Below the pieces are notes generated by a model that saw nothing but the letters and a program-made list of their open reading frames with translations, ran no database searches and was not told the DNA's origin. The position numbers were made by a program, and so were the translations under genes. DNA of 64,000 bases from Myxococcales bacterium (lineage in GTDB: Bacteria > Myxococcota_A > UBA9160 > UBA4427): contig DUBZ01000032.1 in the NCBI GenBank assembly GCA_012960035.1, forward strand, positions 1 through 64,000, in the 5' to 3' direction. Positions 9,485-18,300 of this stretch are shown here, piece after piece. Each line of letters opens with the position of its first letter. Positions within the stretch are counted from its first letter, which is position 1.

Positions 9485-10450
9485 CTATCGACGCAGGTAG
9501 ACCTTCCAAATTACGGGCCAGGCAAAGATCAACGGATGTTCGCGCTGTCGCTGCGTGAGCTCGATCGGTTGGCCGGTGTGGGTTTCCAACTTGAACAACG
9601 CATACGGAACCCAGTCTCCAAACGTGAACGCCGTCTTGAGCAAACGTCCAATGGCCAAGACCCGCGAGATCGGTTTTGAAACATGCCAACGCCACTGCAT
9701 CCTCTTGCGACGCATGGGCGACATCTCGACTTCGTAGGCGGCGCCCTCTCCCCGCGTCGATGCGCGCTCGATCCATTTCGATTCTTCGAGCATCTGAAGC
9801 GCAATTTTCGCGGCCCGATCGTAACGTTCCGGCGCGCTCTCGTAGTTGCTCGAAATGCGCTCGTCCGTTTCGACCCGTCGCTCGGCGCCATACGTCAGGG
9901 CGAATGCGGTTTGCCAAAGCGCCGACGCTGAAAAACGTTGGATGCGATTATTGGCGGGCAAAAAGACCATGAGTCGTTGCACCAATGTGACCACGGCTTG
10001 GCTCGCACAGCGGATCGCGTGGTCGCGGGCTTCGTTGTCCCGCACGTACGCGAGAAGTGAAGGCTGAGAAAAGCGGGCCCAAATATACGGGTGGATGCAA
10101 TCGGGCTGGACGCAACGTTCGAAGTCCTGCAGCGTTAGGACTGCGTACTTCGAACGCAGGATTTCACCTTTAAATTCGGTTTCGATATAGAAGACGTTCG
10201 GGGGCAAGATCTGGTTTCCGATCGCGAGGAGCGTCGAGTCGTACGTGTCTCGGTATTGGTCCACGAGCACGTAAAAGTCGTAGACCCCCATGTTGGTCTT
10301 CTTGCGCAGACACGAGCCATAAAAGAGGATGCTCGCAACGTCGCCGCGCTCGCGGCGGATCGCTTCTGCCAACGCGCGTGCGGGTGGCGGTGCCTCGGTG
10401 TCGAGTTCGACGGATACGAGCGCTGCGAGTGGTGAGTCGAGGTCGATCAT
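9485..10450 (-). CDS. Tam41-like nucleotidyltransferase (putative CDP-diacylglycerol synthase)
   Basis: A 321-residue protein from the ATG at 10450 (the open frame reaches 10561, but that would overlap the preceding gene). FYGSCLRK at residues 43-50 is the YGS nucleotidyltransferase loop, followed by VYDFYVLVD (57-65) with the metal-binding Asp. The SKYAVLTLQDF segment further on resembles the KYGV-x-S-x-x-DL segment of mitochondrial Tam41, and the following YIWARFSQPSLL resembles Tam41's LYLAGRLHKP. Tam41 makes CDP-diacylglycerol from phosphatidate and CTP. The gene upstream is a lipid kinase and the operon starts with a CDP-alcohol phosphotransferase, which fits. Function is inferred from motifs and context. 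Confidence 0.65.
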   Translation of the reverse strand: MIDLDSPLAALVSVELDTEAPPPARALAEAIRRERGDVASILFYGSCLRKKTNMGVYDFYVLVDQYRDTYDSTLLAIGNQILPPNVFYIETEFKGEILRSKYAVLTLQDFERCVQPDCIHPYIWARFSQPSLLAYVRDNEARDHAIRCASQAVVTLVQRLMVFLPANNRIQRFSASALWQTAFALTYGAERRVETDERISSNYESAPERYDRAAKIALQMLEESKWIERASTRGEGAAYEVEMSPMRRKRMQWRWHVSKPISRVLAIGRLLKTAFTFGDWVPYALFKLETHTGQPIELTQRQREHPLIFAWPVIWKVYLRR

Positions 10451-10481
10451 CGACGGGGCGCAGGATCGTAGGGTTCCGGGA

Positions 10482-11450
10482 TCAAGTGCGGACGAACTGG
10501 ACCGTGCGATCCGCAGTGAGTTCGATGATTCGTCCCGGGCGCGGATCGAACAGTTCGCCATCTACCGTGAAGCCGCAGTCAAGACTGAGTTGGATGCGCT
10601 TCGCATTGCGGCTCAAGAAGCCATTCTCTTCGGTGACGTGCGGGAGCGGCTTGCCGCGCAAAATGCCAGCCAGTGAGCGCGGAATGCGATGGGCGTTGCT
10701 CGCGATGGTCGAGAACTGAACGCCGCCGGGGCCGGTGCCCCAGAACGGGCTCATGCGCGAAAATAAATTGTCGAGGGAACTGGCGAGCATCATGAAGAAC
10801 TCGCTGCGGTCCTGTAGTTCGCCGTCGATCATGACCTGAACCTTGTCCGGCTGCAGGATGCCCGTGTGGTCGCCGGTGGCGAGGCGGCCGAGCAAGCTGG
10901 CGGTGACGAGCGTCGCGCCCAATGCGCCCTGGGCGCCGTGGGCACGTTCGTTTTCGAACCACTGATGGTTCAGGCCGATCGCCCGGTGGATGACCCCGAT
11001 TCCAAAGAACATGCCGTATTCGGCCTGCTCGTTGACGTCATGCTGCACTCGCAGGACCTGGCGCGGGAAGACCCGCTCGCTCAGGTGGCCGTTTTCGATG
11101 TCATCGATCAGGGAGGCGAAGCCCCGGACCGGATCTTTGCTCGCGCCCAGGTCGCCGGCGCTCATATTGGTCCGGCCGCCACGAAGCGGTGCGATCATCG
11201 GTACACGGCCATCGAAGGCCTGGTTCTCAAGGATCTCGGTCAGCGCGTACTGGAGCGTGCCGTCGCCGCCGTTGACGACGAGAATGTCGACTTCTTGGCG
11301 GGCCAGATCGGCGAGCGCCTCGGGGACCACGTCCGCAGAATTTGTTTCCGCGTGGACGACATCGGGATGGCGACGCAAGAAGCCGAGCAGTCGCTCGACC
11401 TGTGCATCATTCCTCCCAGCCCGGAGGTTATTTAGTAGGCCGATTCGCAA
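10482..11450 (-). CDS. Diacylglycerol-kinase-family lipid kinase
   Basis: A 322-residue DAGK-catalytic-domain protein (DgkB/YegS/sphingosine-kinase family). VVNGGDGTLQ around residues 58-67 is the ATP-binding glycine motif. GGRTNMSAGDLG near residue 90 corresponds to the conserved GTxNDFAR-like segment, with Thr-Asn kept. The C-terminal beta region carries FTVDGELFDPRPG, matching the usual DGE motif. It should phosphorylate a lipid hydroxyl such as diacylglycerol to phosphatidate, which could feed the Tam41-like enzyme 31 bases downstream. Confidence 0.85.
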   Translation of the reverse strand: MRIGLLNNLRAGRNDAQVERLLGFLRRHPDVVHAETNSADVVPEALADLARQEVDILVVNGGDGTLQYALTEILENQAFDGRVPMIAPLRGGRTNMSAGDLGASKDPVRGFASLIDDIENGHLSERVFPRQVLRVQHDVNEQAEYGMFFGIGVIHRAIGLNHQWFENERAHGAQGALGATLVTASLLGRLATGDHTGILQPDKVQVMIDGELQDRSEFFMMLASSLDNLFSRMSPFWGTGPGGVQFSTIASNAHRIPRSLAGILRGKPLPHVTEENGFLSRNAKRIQLSLDCGFTVDGELFDPRPGRIIELTADRTVQFVRT

Positions 11451-11501
11451 TTTTGTGTCTCCGAGGGGTCGATCGGTACTAGAGGGGTGTACCTGACTTG
11501 C

Positions 11502-12719
11502 TCATGGGCGCGGCACTGGGTTCAAGAAGCTGACCGTCGCGACGCCCTGGCCCTGGAATTGATTAGGTTTGATTTGACTCTGGTTGGTGCTCAAACTCTG
11601 CGGGAGCCTAACGTCAAACTCCGCTGTAGACCATATGCGTCGCGGCTTGGTTCTAAGACCCGCGATGAATCGAATTGGCCCGGGAAGATCGTCTAGAGGC
11701 TTGTGTCGGAGAATCCGTTCCCCGAGTTTAATCTCGCCTTCTCCGCCCTTCCCTTGAAGCCTCTCTTGAAGTGAAAATACGGGTGGAATCCAATACGATT
11801 TTGATCCGATTCTCGACGACGGCGGGTTTTTAGCATGTCCCGGAACCAGGTCAAACCCGCTGCGGGCCTCAATTTTTCTCACGCACTGTGAGTTTGGCGC
11901 TTTTGTCGCGGTTTCGCGGACACCCGCGGGGCTTTTCGTTGCAGGATTCGCGGGCGCGGCCGCAAACGCGTGATCGCAGTCGGGTTTCAGGGCAGCGAGC
12001 CAGCGGGTTCGTTTTCCCCGCGGGCTAAGAAAACTTGAGATATAGAGCGCGGATTCGTTCTGCGCAGCGATTCCGAGCGGTTGAAACACAAACTCGGTCC
12101 GCCGAATGTTCACGTCCGTTTCGGCGGTTTTCGACACCGTGTGGGTCGCGGTCGTCCGGCCGCGAAGCGAAACCGGCGTCGCCATGCCCTTCACTTGAAT
12201 CGTGCCAGACGTCGCGGCGCCGAGCGCCAGCAAGTCCACGCGATAATTCTTGCCCGTCACTGTTTTTGGAACGGTAAACAAAGCGTTGGGCGCAAAATTA
12301 AAGCGAATCATTGCGTCCGATTTGTTGACCTTCAGTTTGTACATGCCGGCGTGAAGGTCGAGATGGCTCTTGCCAATGTCGAGGTCGAGACCGTCTCGCG
12401 AAAGCTCCCAACCACTTTCCAAGCGACCGTTTCGAAACTGAGTCGTCTTCCCGCTGGGCGAAATGACATGACCCACCGCGGTTCCGTTCTGCTTGCCCGG
12501 CCCTTCGTTGGTAATCAGAAAACGCGCGAAGACGCGATAGCCCTGTTCGAGTTCGATGTTGAGATCCCAGTATTCCGACGCATCGCCTCCCTTCAAGCGA
12601 CGCGCCTCGGGTGTCGCGAGATCGCGTGGGGGAGGTCCGCCGGCGAAGGACGGCAATGGACAAAGGGTCGAGAGTAAAAAAACCGAGGCGGCCCAGAGTG
12701 CCGTGAACGGTCGTTTCAA
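11502..12719 (-). CDS. Exported protein, CrtC/AttH lipocalin-like
   Basis: A 405-residue protein with a clear signal peptide (ALWAASVFLLSTLCPLPSFA, cleavage near residue 26). The mature part is beta-rich. EYWDLNIELEQGYRVFARF, a later GHVISPSGKTTQF and the strand-turn spacing recall the CrtC/AttH/Svf1 lipocalin-like family, whose members bind or hydrate isoprenoid and other lipids; this match is by pattern only. The ATG overlaps the stop of the CDP-alcohol phosphotransferase gene (ATGA at 12719-12716), implying coupling. It may bind or carry the lipid made by this operon outside the inner membrane. Confidence 0.55.
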   Translation of the reverse strand: MKRPFTALWAASVFLLSTLCPLPSFAGGPPPRDLATPEARRLKGGDASEYWDLNIELEQGYRVFARFLITNEGPGKQNGTAVGHVISPSGKTTQFRNGRLESGWELSRDGLDLDIGKSHLDLHAGMYKLKVNKSDAMIRFNFAPNALFTVPKTVTGKNYRVDLLALGAATSGTIQVKGMATPVSLRGRTTATHTVSKTAETDVNIRRTEFVFQPLGIAAQNESALYISSFLSPRGKRTRWLAALKPDCDHAFAAAPANPATKSPAGVRETATKAPNSQCVRKIEARSGFDLVPGHAKNPPSSRIGSKSYWIPPVFSLQERLQGKGGEGEIKLGERILRHKPLDDLPGPIRFIAGLRTKPRRIWSTAEFDVRLPQSLSTNQSQIKPNQFQGQGVATVSFLNPVPRP

Positions 12720-14014
12720 GCGTTTTCTCGAGTTTCGTTATGAACGGCTTCGCTTGTGGGTGCGATCTTCATAGCGTCTTCGTACCAAGACTTGATCTCG
12801 ACACCCCGGCGGCGTTCGACGAATGCCTGGGCGATTCGAATGATCGGCACGACGTTGGCCACGACAGTCCATGCGGCGACTGCGAAAAAACCAAGATCGG
12901 GTCGCTCAAAGCCAACGCCGACACTCAAAAGAAGCAGGTTTGGGTTGCGCCGTGCGATTACCGTGCGGAAGTAGCCGTCGAAGCGTCGCCACGTGAACAT
13001 CTCTTGTTTGAAGGACCAAAGAAAGACGCCTTCGAGTAGGCGCCCTGTGACGTACCCCCCAACGACGATGGATGTCGCAACTTCGTATCCTTCGAAGTTG
13101 GCGGCGAGCCCCCAGGCCCAAGCGGCCCACCAGAACGGCGGGTGTACGAGGTCGAGGCCGTGGTCGAGGACGTCGCCAAGCTTGCTCGACGTGAGCGTGC
13201 AGCGGGCGAGCTTGCCGTCGACGGTGTCGAGGAAGGTCATCAACCAACCGGCGGCGAGGCCTTGGATGAACCAACCTTCTATAAAAAACCAAGTGGCGAG
13301 CACGGTAAGGACGTAGCTGACAGCAGTCACACTATTTGGACGTACGCCGCGCGCTGCCAATACACGGGTGAATGCGCGAGCGGGCAGGGGCCACACCCAT
13401 TTGGTCACCAGGTCGGTGATTCCTTTATACGATGCCCCGAAGATCGCGTTCTCGATCTTCAGGATATTTCTGGCCTCGACCTGAAAAACGAATGGAGGCA
13501 GTAGCTTACGGAGCTTCTGGTTGAAAGCAGGAGCCAGGTCGAGAATTTCGGCGAAGCGGAAGGCTTGAGGAGAGGCCTCTTCGGCGGATTCTGAGTTGGG
13601 AGGAATTTCGGAGGGGTTTGCACCCGGCCTTTGGTAGTCGAGGCTTCGAACCGCCGCGACGGCCGCGTTGAGGTTGTGGGGCTCGACGTGCGCCGCCATC
13701 GCTTCGCCGGCCTGCTTGCCAGGAAGTTTGTCGGTGAGGACAACATTGCCAGCTTCGATGAGCCCCTCAAGTAAGCGCTCGTCGTAAACGAGGTCGGTTC
13801 GGAGCACTACGTAGCGCGCATGTTCGGGATCGATGGGTGGAAAGTCGCCAGAGTCAAGGACGTCGCAGCGCGTCGCGCCGAGGCGTGTCGCACAGCGCTT
13901 CTGTCGCTCAATGGCTTCGATGCCCCAGATCTTGAGGGCAGGGCCGTCTGTCTTCTCGCGACGGATCAAGATCGCTCGTAGCTCGATCGGCGTCTGGGGC
14001 GCGCTAGAGGGCAT
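12716..14014 (-). CDS. CDP-alcohol phosphotransferase with N-terminal nucleotidyltransferase-like domain
   Basis: A 432-residue protein with AAGGA nine bases before the ATG at 14014. Residues about 10-200 look like a reduced sugar-nucleotidyltransferase domain (RAILIRREKTDG, KIWGIEAIERQKRC, VVLRTDLVYDERLL) that lacks the usual glycine-rich GxGTR loop. The C-terminal half has several membrane helices and the full CDP-alcohol phosphotransferase signature: DTVDGKLAR, then G, D and D at the proper spacing in SSKLGDVLDHGLD. The architecture recalls IPCT-DIPPS, the inositol-phosphate cytidylyltransferase/phosphotransferase fusion of thermophiles, with a degenerate first domain. It probably transfers a phospho-alcohol between CDP and an acceptor; head of the five-gene operon. 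Confidence 0.82.
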   Translation of the reverse strand: MPSSAPQTPIELRAILIRREKTDGPALKIWGIEAIERQKRCATRLGATRCDVLDSGDFPPIDPEHARYVVLRTDLVYDERLLEGLIEAGNVVLTDKLPGKQAGEAMAAHVEPHNLNAAVAAVRSLDYQRPGANPSEIPPNSESAEEASPQAFRFAEILDLAPAFNQKLRKLLPPFVFQVEARNILKIENAIFGASYKGITDLVTKWVWPLPARAFTRVLAARGVRPNSVTAVSYVLTVLATWFFIEGWFIQGLAAGWLMTFLDTVDGKLARCTLTSSKLGDVLDHGLDLVHPPFWWAAWAWGLAANFEGYEVATSIVVGGYVTGRLLEGVFLWSFKQEMFTWRRFDGYFRTVIARRNPNLLLLSVGVGFERPDLGFFAVAAWTVVANVVPIIRIAQAFVERRRGVEIKSWYEDAMKIAPTSEAVHNETRENA

Positions 14015-14392
14015 CGTGAGGTGTCCTTGTGACGCGTGGAGTTTTTGGTGTTTGGGCTGGCGCAAGAACAGGTCATCGCAATGGATACAGCGGCGGGACT
14101 CAGCGCGGTCGGTGCGGTCGGTATGGTCGGGGCAATCAACATTGTCAGCGTTGGTTCGCGATATTACAACACGACATTCAAGACCGGCTCGGGCAATGCT
14201 CGGTCGTCGGCTTGAAGCAACGATCAACATGGCGATCAATCGGTCGGTCAAGGCGAAGACCGTGCCTCGCTCACCGCGTTCAATTCGACACCTGATCGCC
14301 GCAGAAGTTTCAGGCTATCACAGAGATTGACAGTGAGATAGCCTGCGGGGATTAGGCGAAATGCGCACCACACACGAAACGAGTATCAATTC
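14015..14392. other. Intergenic region between divergent genes
   Basis: About 380 bases between the divergent CDP-alcohol phosphotransferase and metallophosphoesterase genes. It contains a short run of imperfect CGGTCGGT repeats near 14105-14135, but I see no convincing gene, hairpin or operator. Promoters for both directions must lie here; none could be picked out with confidence. Confidence 0.5.
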
Positions 14393-15364
14393 TTGATCAC
14401 TCTTGGACATCTTTCGGATCTTCACGCCACCGACCCGACCGGTGCGGGCGCGACATCGCTCTTGAACAAGCGCTTTTTCGGTTGGCTTTCGTGGACGATC
14501 AACCGGCATAGGCATTACCAGCGCCATGTCGTCGAAGCGATATTCGAAGACATTCAGCGCGAGTCGCCCGACCACGTCGCGGTCACGGGAGACCTGATCA
14601 ACATCTCGCTTCCCCACGAGTTCGAAGCCGCGAGCCGTATGCTTGAAAAGCTCGGGTCATCGCAATGGGTGACCGTCGTTCCAGGCAATCACGACGCCTA
14701 TGTTGGCGTGAGTGTCGAGCGGGCTTGGGCGCTTTGGGCTGACTATCTCGCATCGGATACAAACGAAGGCGCCGCATCGGAAAACAACGCCAATCCCCAC
14801 AACTCGAACGCGTTCTCATTTCCAGGGAATTTGCCAAGTGTTCGGATTCGCGGTGATCTCGCGCTCGTTGGCGTATGGTCCGCGATCCCAACGCCGCCGT
14901 TCGTCGCAGCTGGCAAAGTCGGTAGCGATCAACTTGAACAGCTCGAAAAGACCTTGAAATCGCTCCGCGAACGTGACCTTTGTCGTGTTGTCTTGGTGCA
15001 TCACCCGGTCGTCGATGGACACGTGACAAGGCGACGCCGGCTCGTCGATTCACCCGAGCTGCGCGGGGTCCTGGAGCGCGCCGGCGCGGATCTCGTGATC
15101 CATGGACACAACCATCGTAGCGAGTTTAAGGCGCTTCAATCGAATGAGGGGACGATTCCAGTCGTCGGGGTTCGGTCGGCTTCGTACGCCGGACCCAACC
15201 CCGAAAAGACCGCGCAGTATCATCTGTATCAGATCGAACGCGCGCAAGAAGGTGAGGGCGCGAGGTTCAAGATCTCGCTGCGGACCCGTGGCTGGAACGA
15301 ACAGGCGCGCACATTCGAAGAAGTCGGCAACGCCGAACCGCTGCTCGATCGACTAGACGCTTAG
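14393..15364 (+). CDS. Calcineurin-like metallophosphoesterase
   Basis: A 323-residue phosphoesterase, probably starting at TTG 14393 (no in-frame ATG fits; the Shine-Dalgarno is weak). All metal-ligand blocks are present: DLH at residues 9-11, GD at 66-67, GNHD at 99-102, VHHPV near 203 and HGHNH near 238. The family uses two metals to hydrolyse phosphomonoesters, phosphodiesters or lipid pyrophosphates such as UDP-diacylglucosamine. It lies between two minus-strand operons holding nucleotidyltransferases and a CDP-alcohol phosphotransferase, so a CDP-compound or phospholipid headgroup is a plausible substrate, by context only. Confidence 0.88.
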   Translation: MITLGHLSDLHATDPTGAGATSLLNKRFFGWLSWTINRHRHYQRHVVEAIFEDIQRESPDHVAVTGDLINISLPHEFEAASRMLEKLGSSQWVTVVPGNHDAYVGVSVERAWALWADYLASDTNEGAASENNANPHNSNAFSFPGNLPSVRIRGDLALVGVWSAIPTPPFVAAGKVGSDQLEQLEKTLKSLRERDLCRVVLVHHPVVDGHVTRRRRLVDSPELRGVLERAGADLVIHGHNHRSEFKALQSNEGTIPVVGVRSASYAGPNPEKTAQYHLYQIERAQEGEGARFKISLRTRGWNEQARTFEEVGNAEPLLDRLDA

Positions 15365-15391
15365 TCGGGCGTCCGCTTCGCCGGGGAACGA

Positions 15392-17440
15392 CTACAGTGC
15401 TTGTTCAGCTGGACGCTTGGCCGTACGTCGGTCCGCACGTCGGTCCGCACGTCGGTCATAGTGGTCTCGCAAAACCGAGAACGCCAACTTCTTCTCACCT
15501 TGATCGGAGATCAGTCCCTTCAAGTTCCAATAGTCCTGCACGCCTTGATACAAGCGCATGGGCGAGCGGAAGTCTTTCAAGATCCAGGGCGACAATCCGC
15601 GAATCTGCGGTTGTGCTTCGAGCATGGCGAGTTGCTCGCGGTAAACCATCGCCTGGTATTCCTCGCTGAAGGTCACGAGTTCATCTTCGCTTGCGTGCTT
15701 GCCGTACTTCGCGCCGGCCCCCATCTCGCTGATGATGAGTGGCTTTTCGAAGGCGGTTTTGAACCGCACCCGGTGCATGTTTTCGATCACCGTCTTGCGC
15801 GCGGTATAAGCGGAAATTGGGGACATCGCGGCGAGTGGCGTCGAGTAGTACCAGCCGAAGTATTCGTTGAGGGCAGGGACGTCGACGATTTCGGCCAAAG
15901 GGTCTTCGTCGATGCGGAGAACCCATTCTTCGGCAGACAAAAAGTCGAGCCCCATCGCCATGGGCAGGACATTTGAGCCCAGCATTGTGAGGAGCATCTC
16001 GGGGCCGGTGAGGATGGCGGCCGAAATGAGGCGTGTGGGGTCTAACTCCCGCACTGTGTCGACCATGTCTTGCATGAACGCGTTTCTCGCGTCACTGATC
16101 GGCGTTTCATTCGCAATCGACCAGAAGATCACCGACGCGCGGTTGCGGTCCCGACCGATCATTTCGCCCAGTTGCCGCCGACCCAGCTCCTGGGTGTACG
16201 GGTTTTCAAAATCGACGTTCCAGTAGACGGGAATTTCGGCCCAGACGAGAAAGCCCGCGCGATCTGCCGCTCGGGTCATCACTTCGCTGTAGGGGTAGTG
16301 GGCGTAGCGAATGAAGTTCGCGTTGAGTTCTTTGGCTTGGCCGAGCAGCCAGTCGGCGTGCTCTTTCGCGTTGACGCGACCGCGTCCAAGTCCGGCCTCT
16401 TCGTGCATCGAGATCCCGCGCAAGAAGACACTCTCACCGTTTAAGATAATTTCGGTGCCCGACACTTCGATGGTGCGAAAGCCAATCTCGTCAACCACCG
16501 CGTCGTCGTTGCAAGTGATCTCGACCCGGTAGAGCTTCGGCTCTTCAGGCGACCAAAGTTGCGGGCTTGCCGCGAAGTCGATCTCTGCGCGCCCGTCGGC
16601 GCCGGTTTTCACTTCAGTTTCGACACCGAGTTCGGGGATCGAAATTTTTACTTTCTGTGAGGGGTACTCACCGTCGAGCAGCACCCAGCCTTTGATCCGC
16701 TTCGGGTCGTCCTTGGCGAGCTGTACGTGGTACTCGCGCAAGAAGGTTCGCGGCACATGAACGAGTGAGACGCTGCGGGTGAGGCCGCCGTAATTTTGCC
16801 AGTCGGTCATCGGTGTTGGGATGTCGTTGGCCGCGTGTTCATTGTCGACCGACACCACGAGCAAATTTTCGCCGTCTTCCAAGAGCCCGGTGACTTCGAA
16901 GTTGAACGCGGTGTGGCCGCCGACGTGTCGACCGACGCGCTTACCGTTCAAGTAAACCGAAGCGTCGTAGTTGGCTGCGCCGAAGTAGAGGAAGGAGCGC
17001 TTGTTGAAGTCGAAGCCGTAGTCGAACGTGCGCTTGTACCAGACCATGCCGCGATAAAAGTAAAGACGATCGTCTTGGGTGTTCCAGTCGCCCGGGACGT
17101 TGAGGATTTGTCCGTTGTCGAAGCTGAACTCGAGAAGCTCGCTCGGACCTTCGGGCTGCGCGTTGCGCGCGATCACGCCGAACAAACGCCCAAGCATCGA
17201 CTTGTTGGGGTCGACAAGTGCCTTCCATGTGCCGTCGAGGGACATGGTGCTCCGCGATCCAATGTTCATTACGAGTGGCGTCAGCGGTGCGTGTTCTGTT
17301 TCGGCCACCGAGCGTTCGAAGTCGATGATCTCTTTGACGTCCTCGGGCCAATCGCCGAACCAGAGGTACGCCGTGAGTGCCAGGCTCGCTGCGCCAGCGA
17401 CGAACAAGACCACGGAACTGATCCAAAAGATCTTTCGCAT
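15392..17440 (-). CDS. Membrane-anchored glycoside hydrolase family 2 enzyme
   Basis: A 682-residue protein with an N-terminal membrane helix (IFWISSVVLFVAGAASLALT), so it is anchored with its catalytic part outside the cytoplasm. GH2 jelly-roll, immunoglobulin-like and TIM-barrel domains follow in order. The acid/base Glu is in FWSIANET and the nucleophile Glu in ISEMGAG, as in beta-glucuronidases and beta-galactosidases. The extreme C-terminus is a DRRADRRADRR tract encoded by a 12-base tandem repeat. It is third in a minus-strand set after two nucleotidyltransferases, 11 bases downstream, suggesting it trims or remodels a glycan or glycolipid. Confidence 0.88.
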   Translation of the reverse strand: MRKIFWISSVVLFVAGAASLALTAYLWFGDWPEDVKEIIDFERSVAETEHAPLTPLVMNIGSRSTMSLDGTWKALVDPNKSMLGRLFGVIARNAQPEGPSELLEFSFDNGQILNVPGDWNTQDDRLYFYRGMVWYKRTFDYGFDFNKRSFLYFGAANYDASVYLNGKRVGRHVGGHTAFNFEVTGLLEDGENLLVVSVDNEHAANDIPTPMTDWQNYGGLTRSVSLVHVPRTFLREYHVQLAKDDPKRIKGWVLLDGEYPSQKVKISIPELGVETEVKTGADGRAEIDFAASPQLWSPEEPKLYRVEITCNDDAVVDEIGFRTIEVSGTEIILNGESVFLRGISMHEEAGLGRGRVNAKEHADWLLGQAKELNANFIRYAHYPYSEVMTRAADRAGFLVWAEIPVYWNVDFENPYTQELGRRQLGEMIGRDRNRASVIFWSIANETPISDARNAFMQDMVDTVRELDPTRLISAAILTGPEMLLTMLGSNVLPMAMGLDFLSAEEWVLRIDEDPLAEIVDVPALNEYFGWYYSTPLAAMSPISAYTARKTVIENMHRVRFKTAFEKPLIISEMGAGAKYGKHASEDELVTFSEEYQAMVYREQLAMLEAQPQIRGLSPWILKDFRSPMRLYQGVQDYWNLKGLISDQGEKKLAFSVLRDHYDRRADRRADRRTAKRPAEQAL
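15425..15457. repeat. 12-bp tandem repeat in GH2 C-terminus
   Basis: Two full copies and a partial copy of ACGTCGGTCCGC. In the minus-strand frame it encodes the repeated (A)DRR tail of the GH2 enzyme. Such repeats can change copy number by slippage without breaking the frame. Confidence 0.85.
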
Positions 17441-17451
17441 TGAAGGGGCTC

Positions 17452-18297
17452 CTAAGTCGTGGTGTCGTTCGCGGCTGCTGCTGCACGTTCATCGAATACG
17501 CGGTTGACGAGCATCCAGTCACTTACTTTGTCGACGTCGACGGCCGCTTCGGCGACGGGCATTTCGATTGCGACGACGCGCGCTCCAACGGCCATCGAAA
17601 CGCGTTCAAACGCCGAGGCCAGATCCAGGCGTCGCAATATGAAGAGCACAAGTGAAAGGAAGCCGAACTTGCTCACCATGCGCCACGGCTGTTTCCGATG
17701 TTCTTCGGCGGTGCGCCAAAATATCGCCACCTTGCGTGCGTCGGGGTTCATGAACCCGAAGAGGTTGGCGCCGCTGTACCGTTCGCCACGGAAGGGCAGG
17801 TAGGTGCGCGCGACGTCGGGAAAACGCTTGGCAATGATGGTTTCGGACACCAGCGCGAGGGTGACGTCGGCATTGCCTGCTTGGGCGGCGTCGTGCGATG
17901 CGTCGAGAAAGAAGTCGAGCATCCCGTGATCGAGCAGCGCGTGGTCCCCGGTCGTGACGAGCAGAGGCTTGCTGTTGTTGTCTCGCGCCGTGAGTGAATC
18001 GATCCCCGCAAGCACGCTGCGACTCGGAGACTCGGCCGCTGGCAAGAGTTGAACGCGGCCGCTCGAAACCATGTCCGCAATCGCCGGAACCTCTTGCAAG
18101 AGTTCCGGGGCGTCGCTGCACAGCAAGATCAAGTCAATGCGGTCGTGGGCCATAAGCGTTGTGAGCACGCGCGCGAGCATCGGCGTGCCCGCAATGTCGA
18201 GGAGCGCACGGTGCGTGGCCCCAGCCGCTGCGGCGAGTTCGTCGTTCTCGTCTCTGCGTCCCGCAAGGACGAGAACATCGAAGCGAAGGTCCGGCAA
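17452..18297 (-). CDS. MobA-like NTP transferase (GT-A fold)
   Basis: A 281-residue nucleotidyltransferase-family protein. The N-terminus DVLVLAGRRD followed by ATHRALLDIAGTPMLARVL matches the substrate-binding block of MobA/IspD-like transferases, but the canonical GGxGTR loop is altered. VTTGDHAL near residue 120 is the metal-binding GD, and VDVDKVSDW near 260 is the usual C-terminal D(x)D block. A hydrophobic segment (FGFLSLVLFILRRLDL) suggests membrane contact. It starts three bases after the LicC-like gene ends and precedes the GH2 gene, so these act together, probably on activated sugars or alcohols. Confidence 0.75.
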   Translation of the reverse strand: MPDLRFDVLVLAGRRDENDELAAAAGATHRALLDIAGTPMLARVLTTLMAHDRIDLILLCSDAPELLQEVPAIADMVSSGRVQLLPAAESPSRSVLAGIDSLTARDNNSKPLLVTTGDHALLDHGMLDFFLDASHDAAQAGNADVTLALVSETIIAKRFPDVARTYLPFRGERYSGANLFGFMNPDARKVAIFWRTAEEHRKQPWRMVSKFGFLSLVLFILRRLDLASAFERVSMAVGARVVAIEMPVAEAAVDVDKVSDWMLVNRVFDERAAAAANDTTT

Positions 18298-18300
18298 AAC

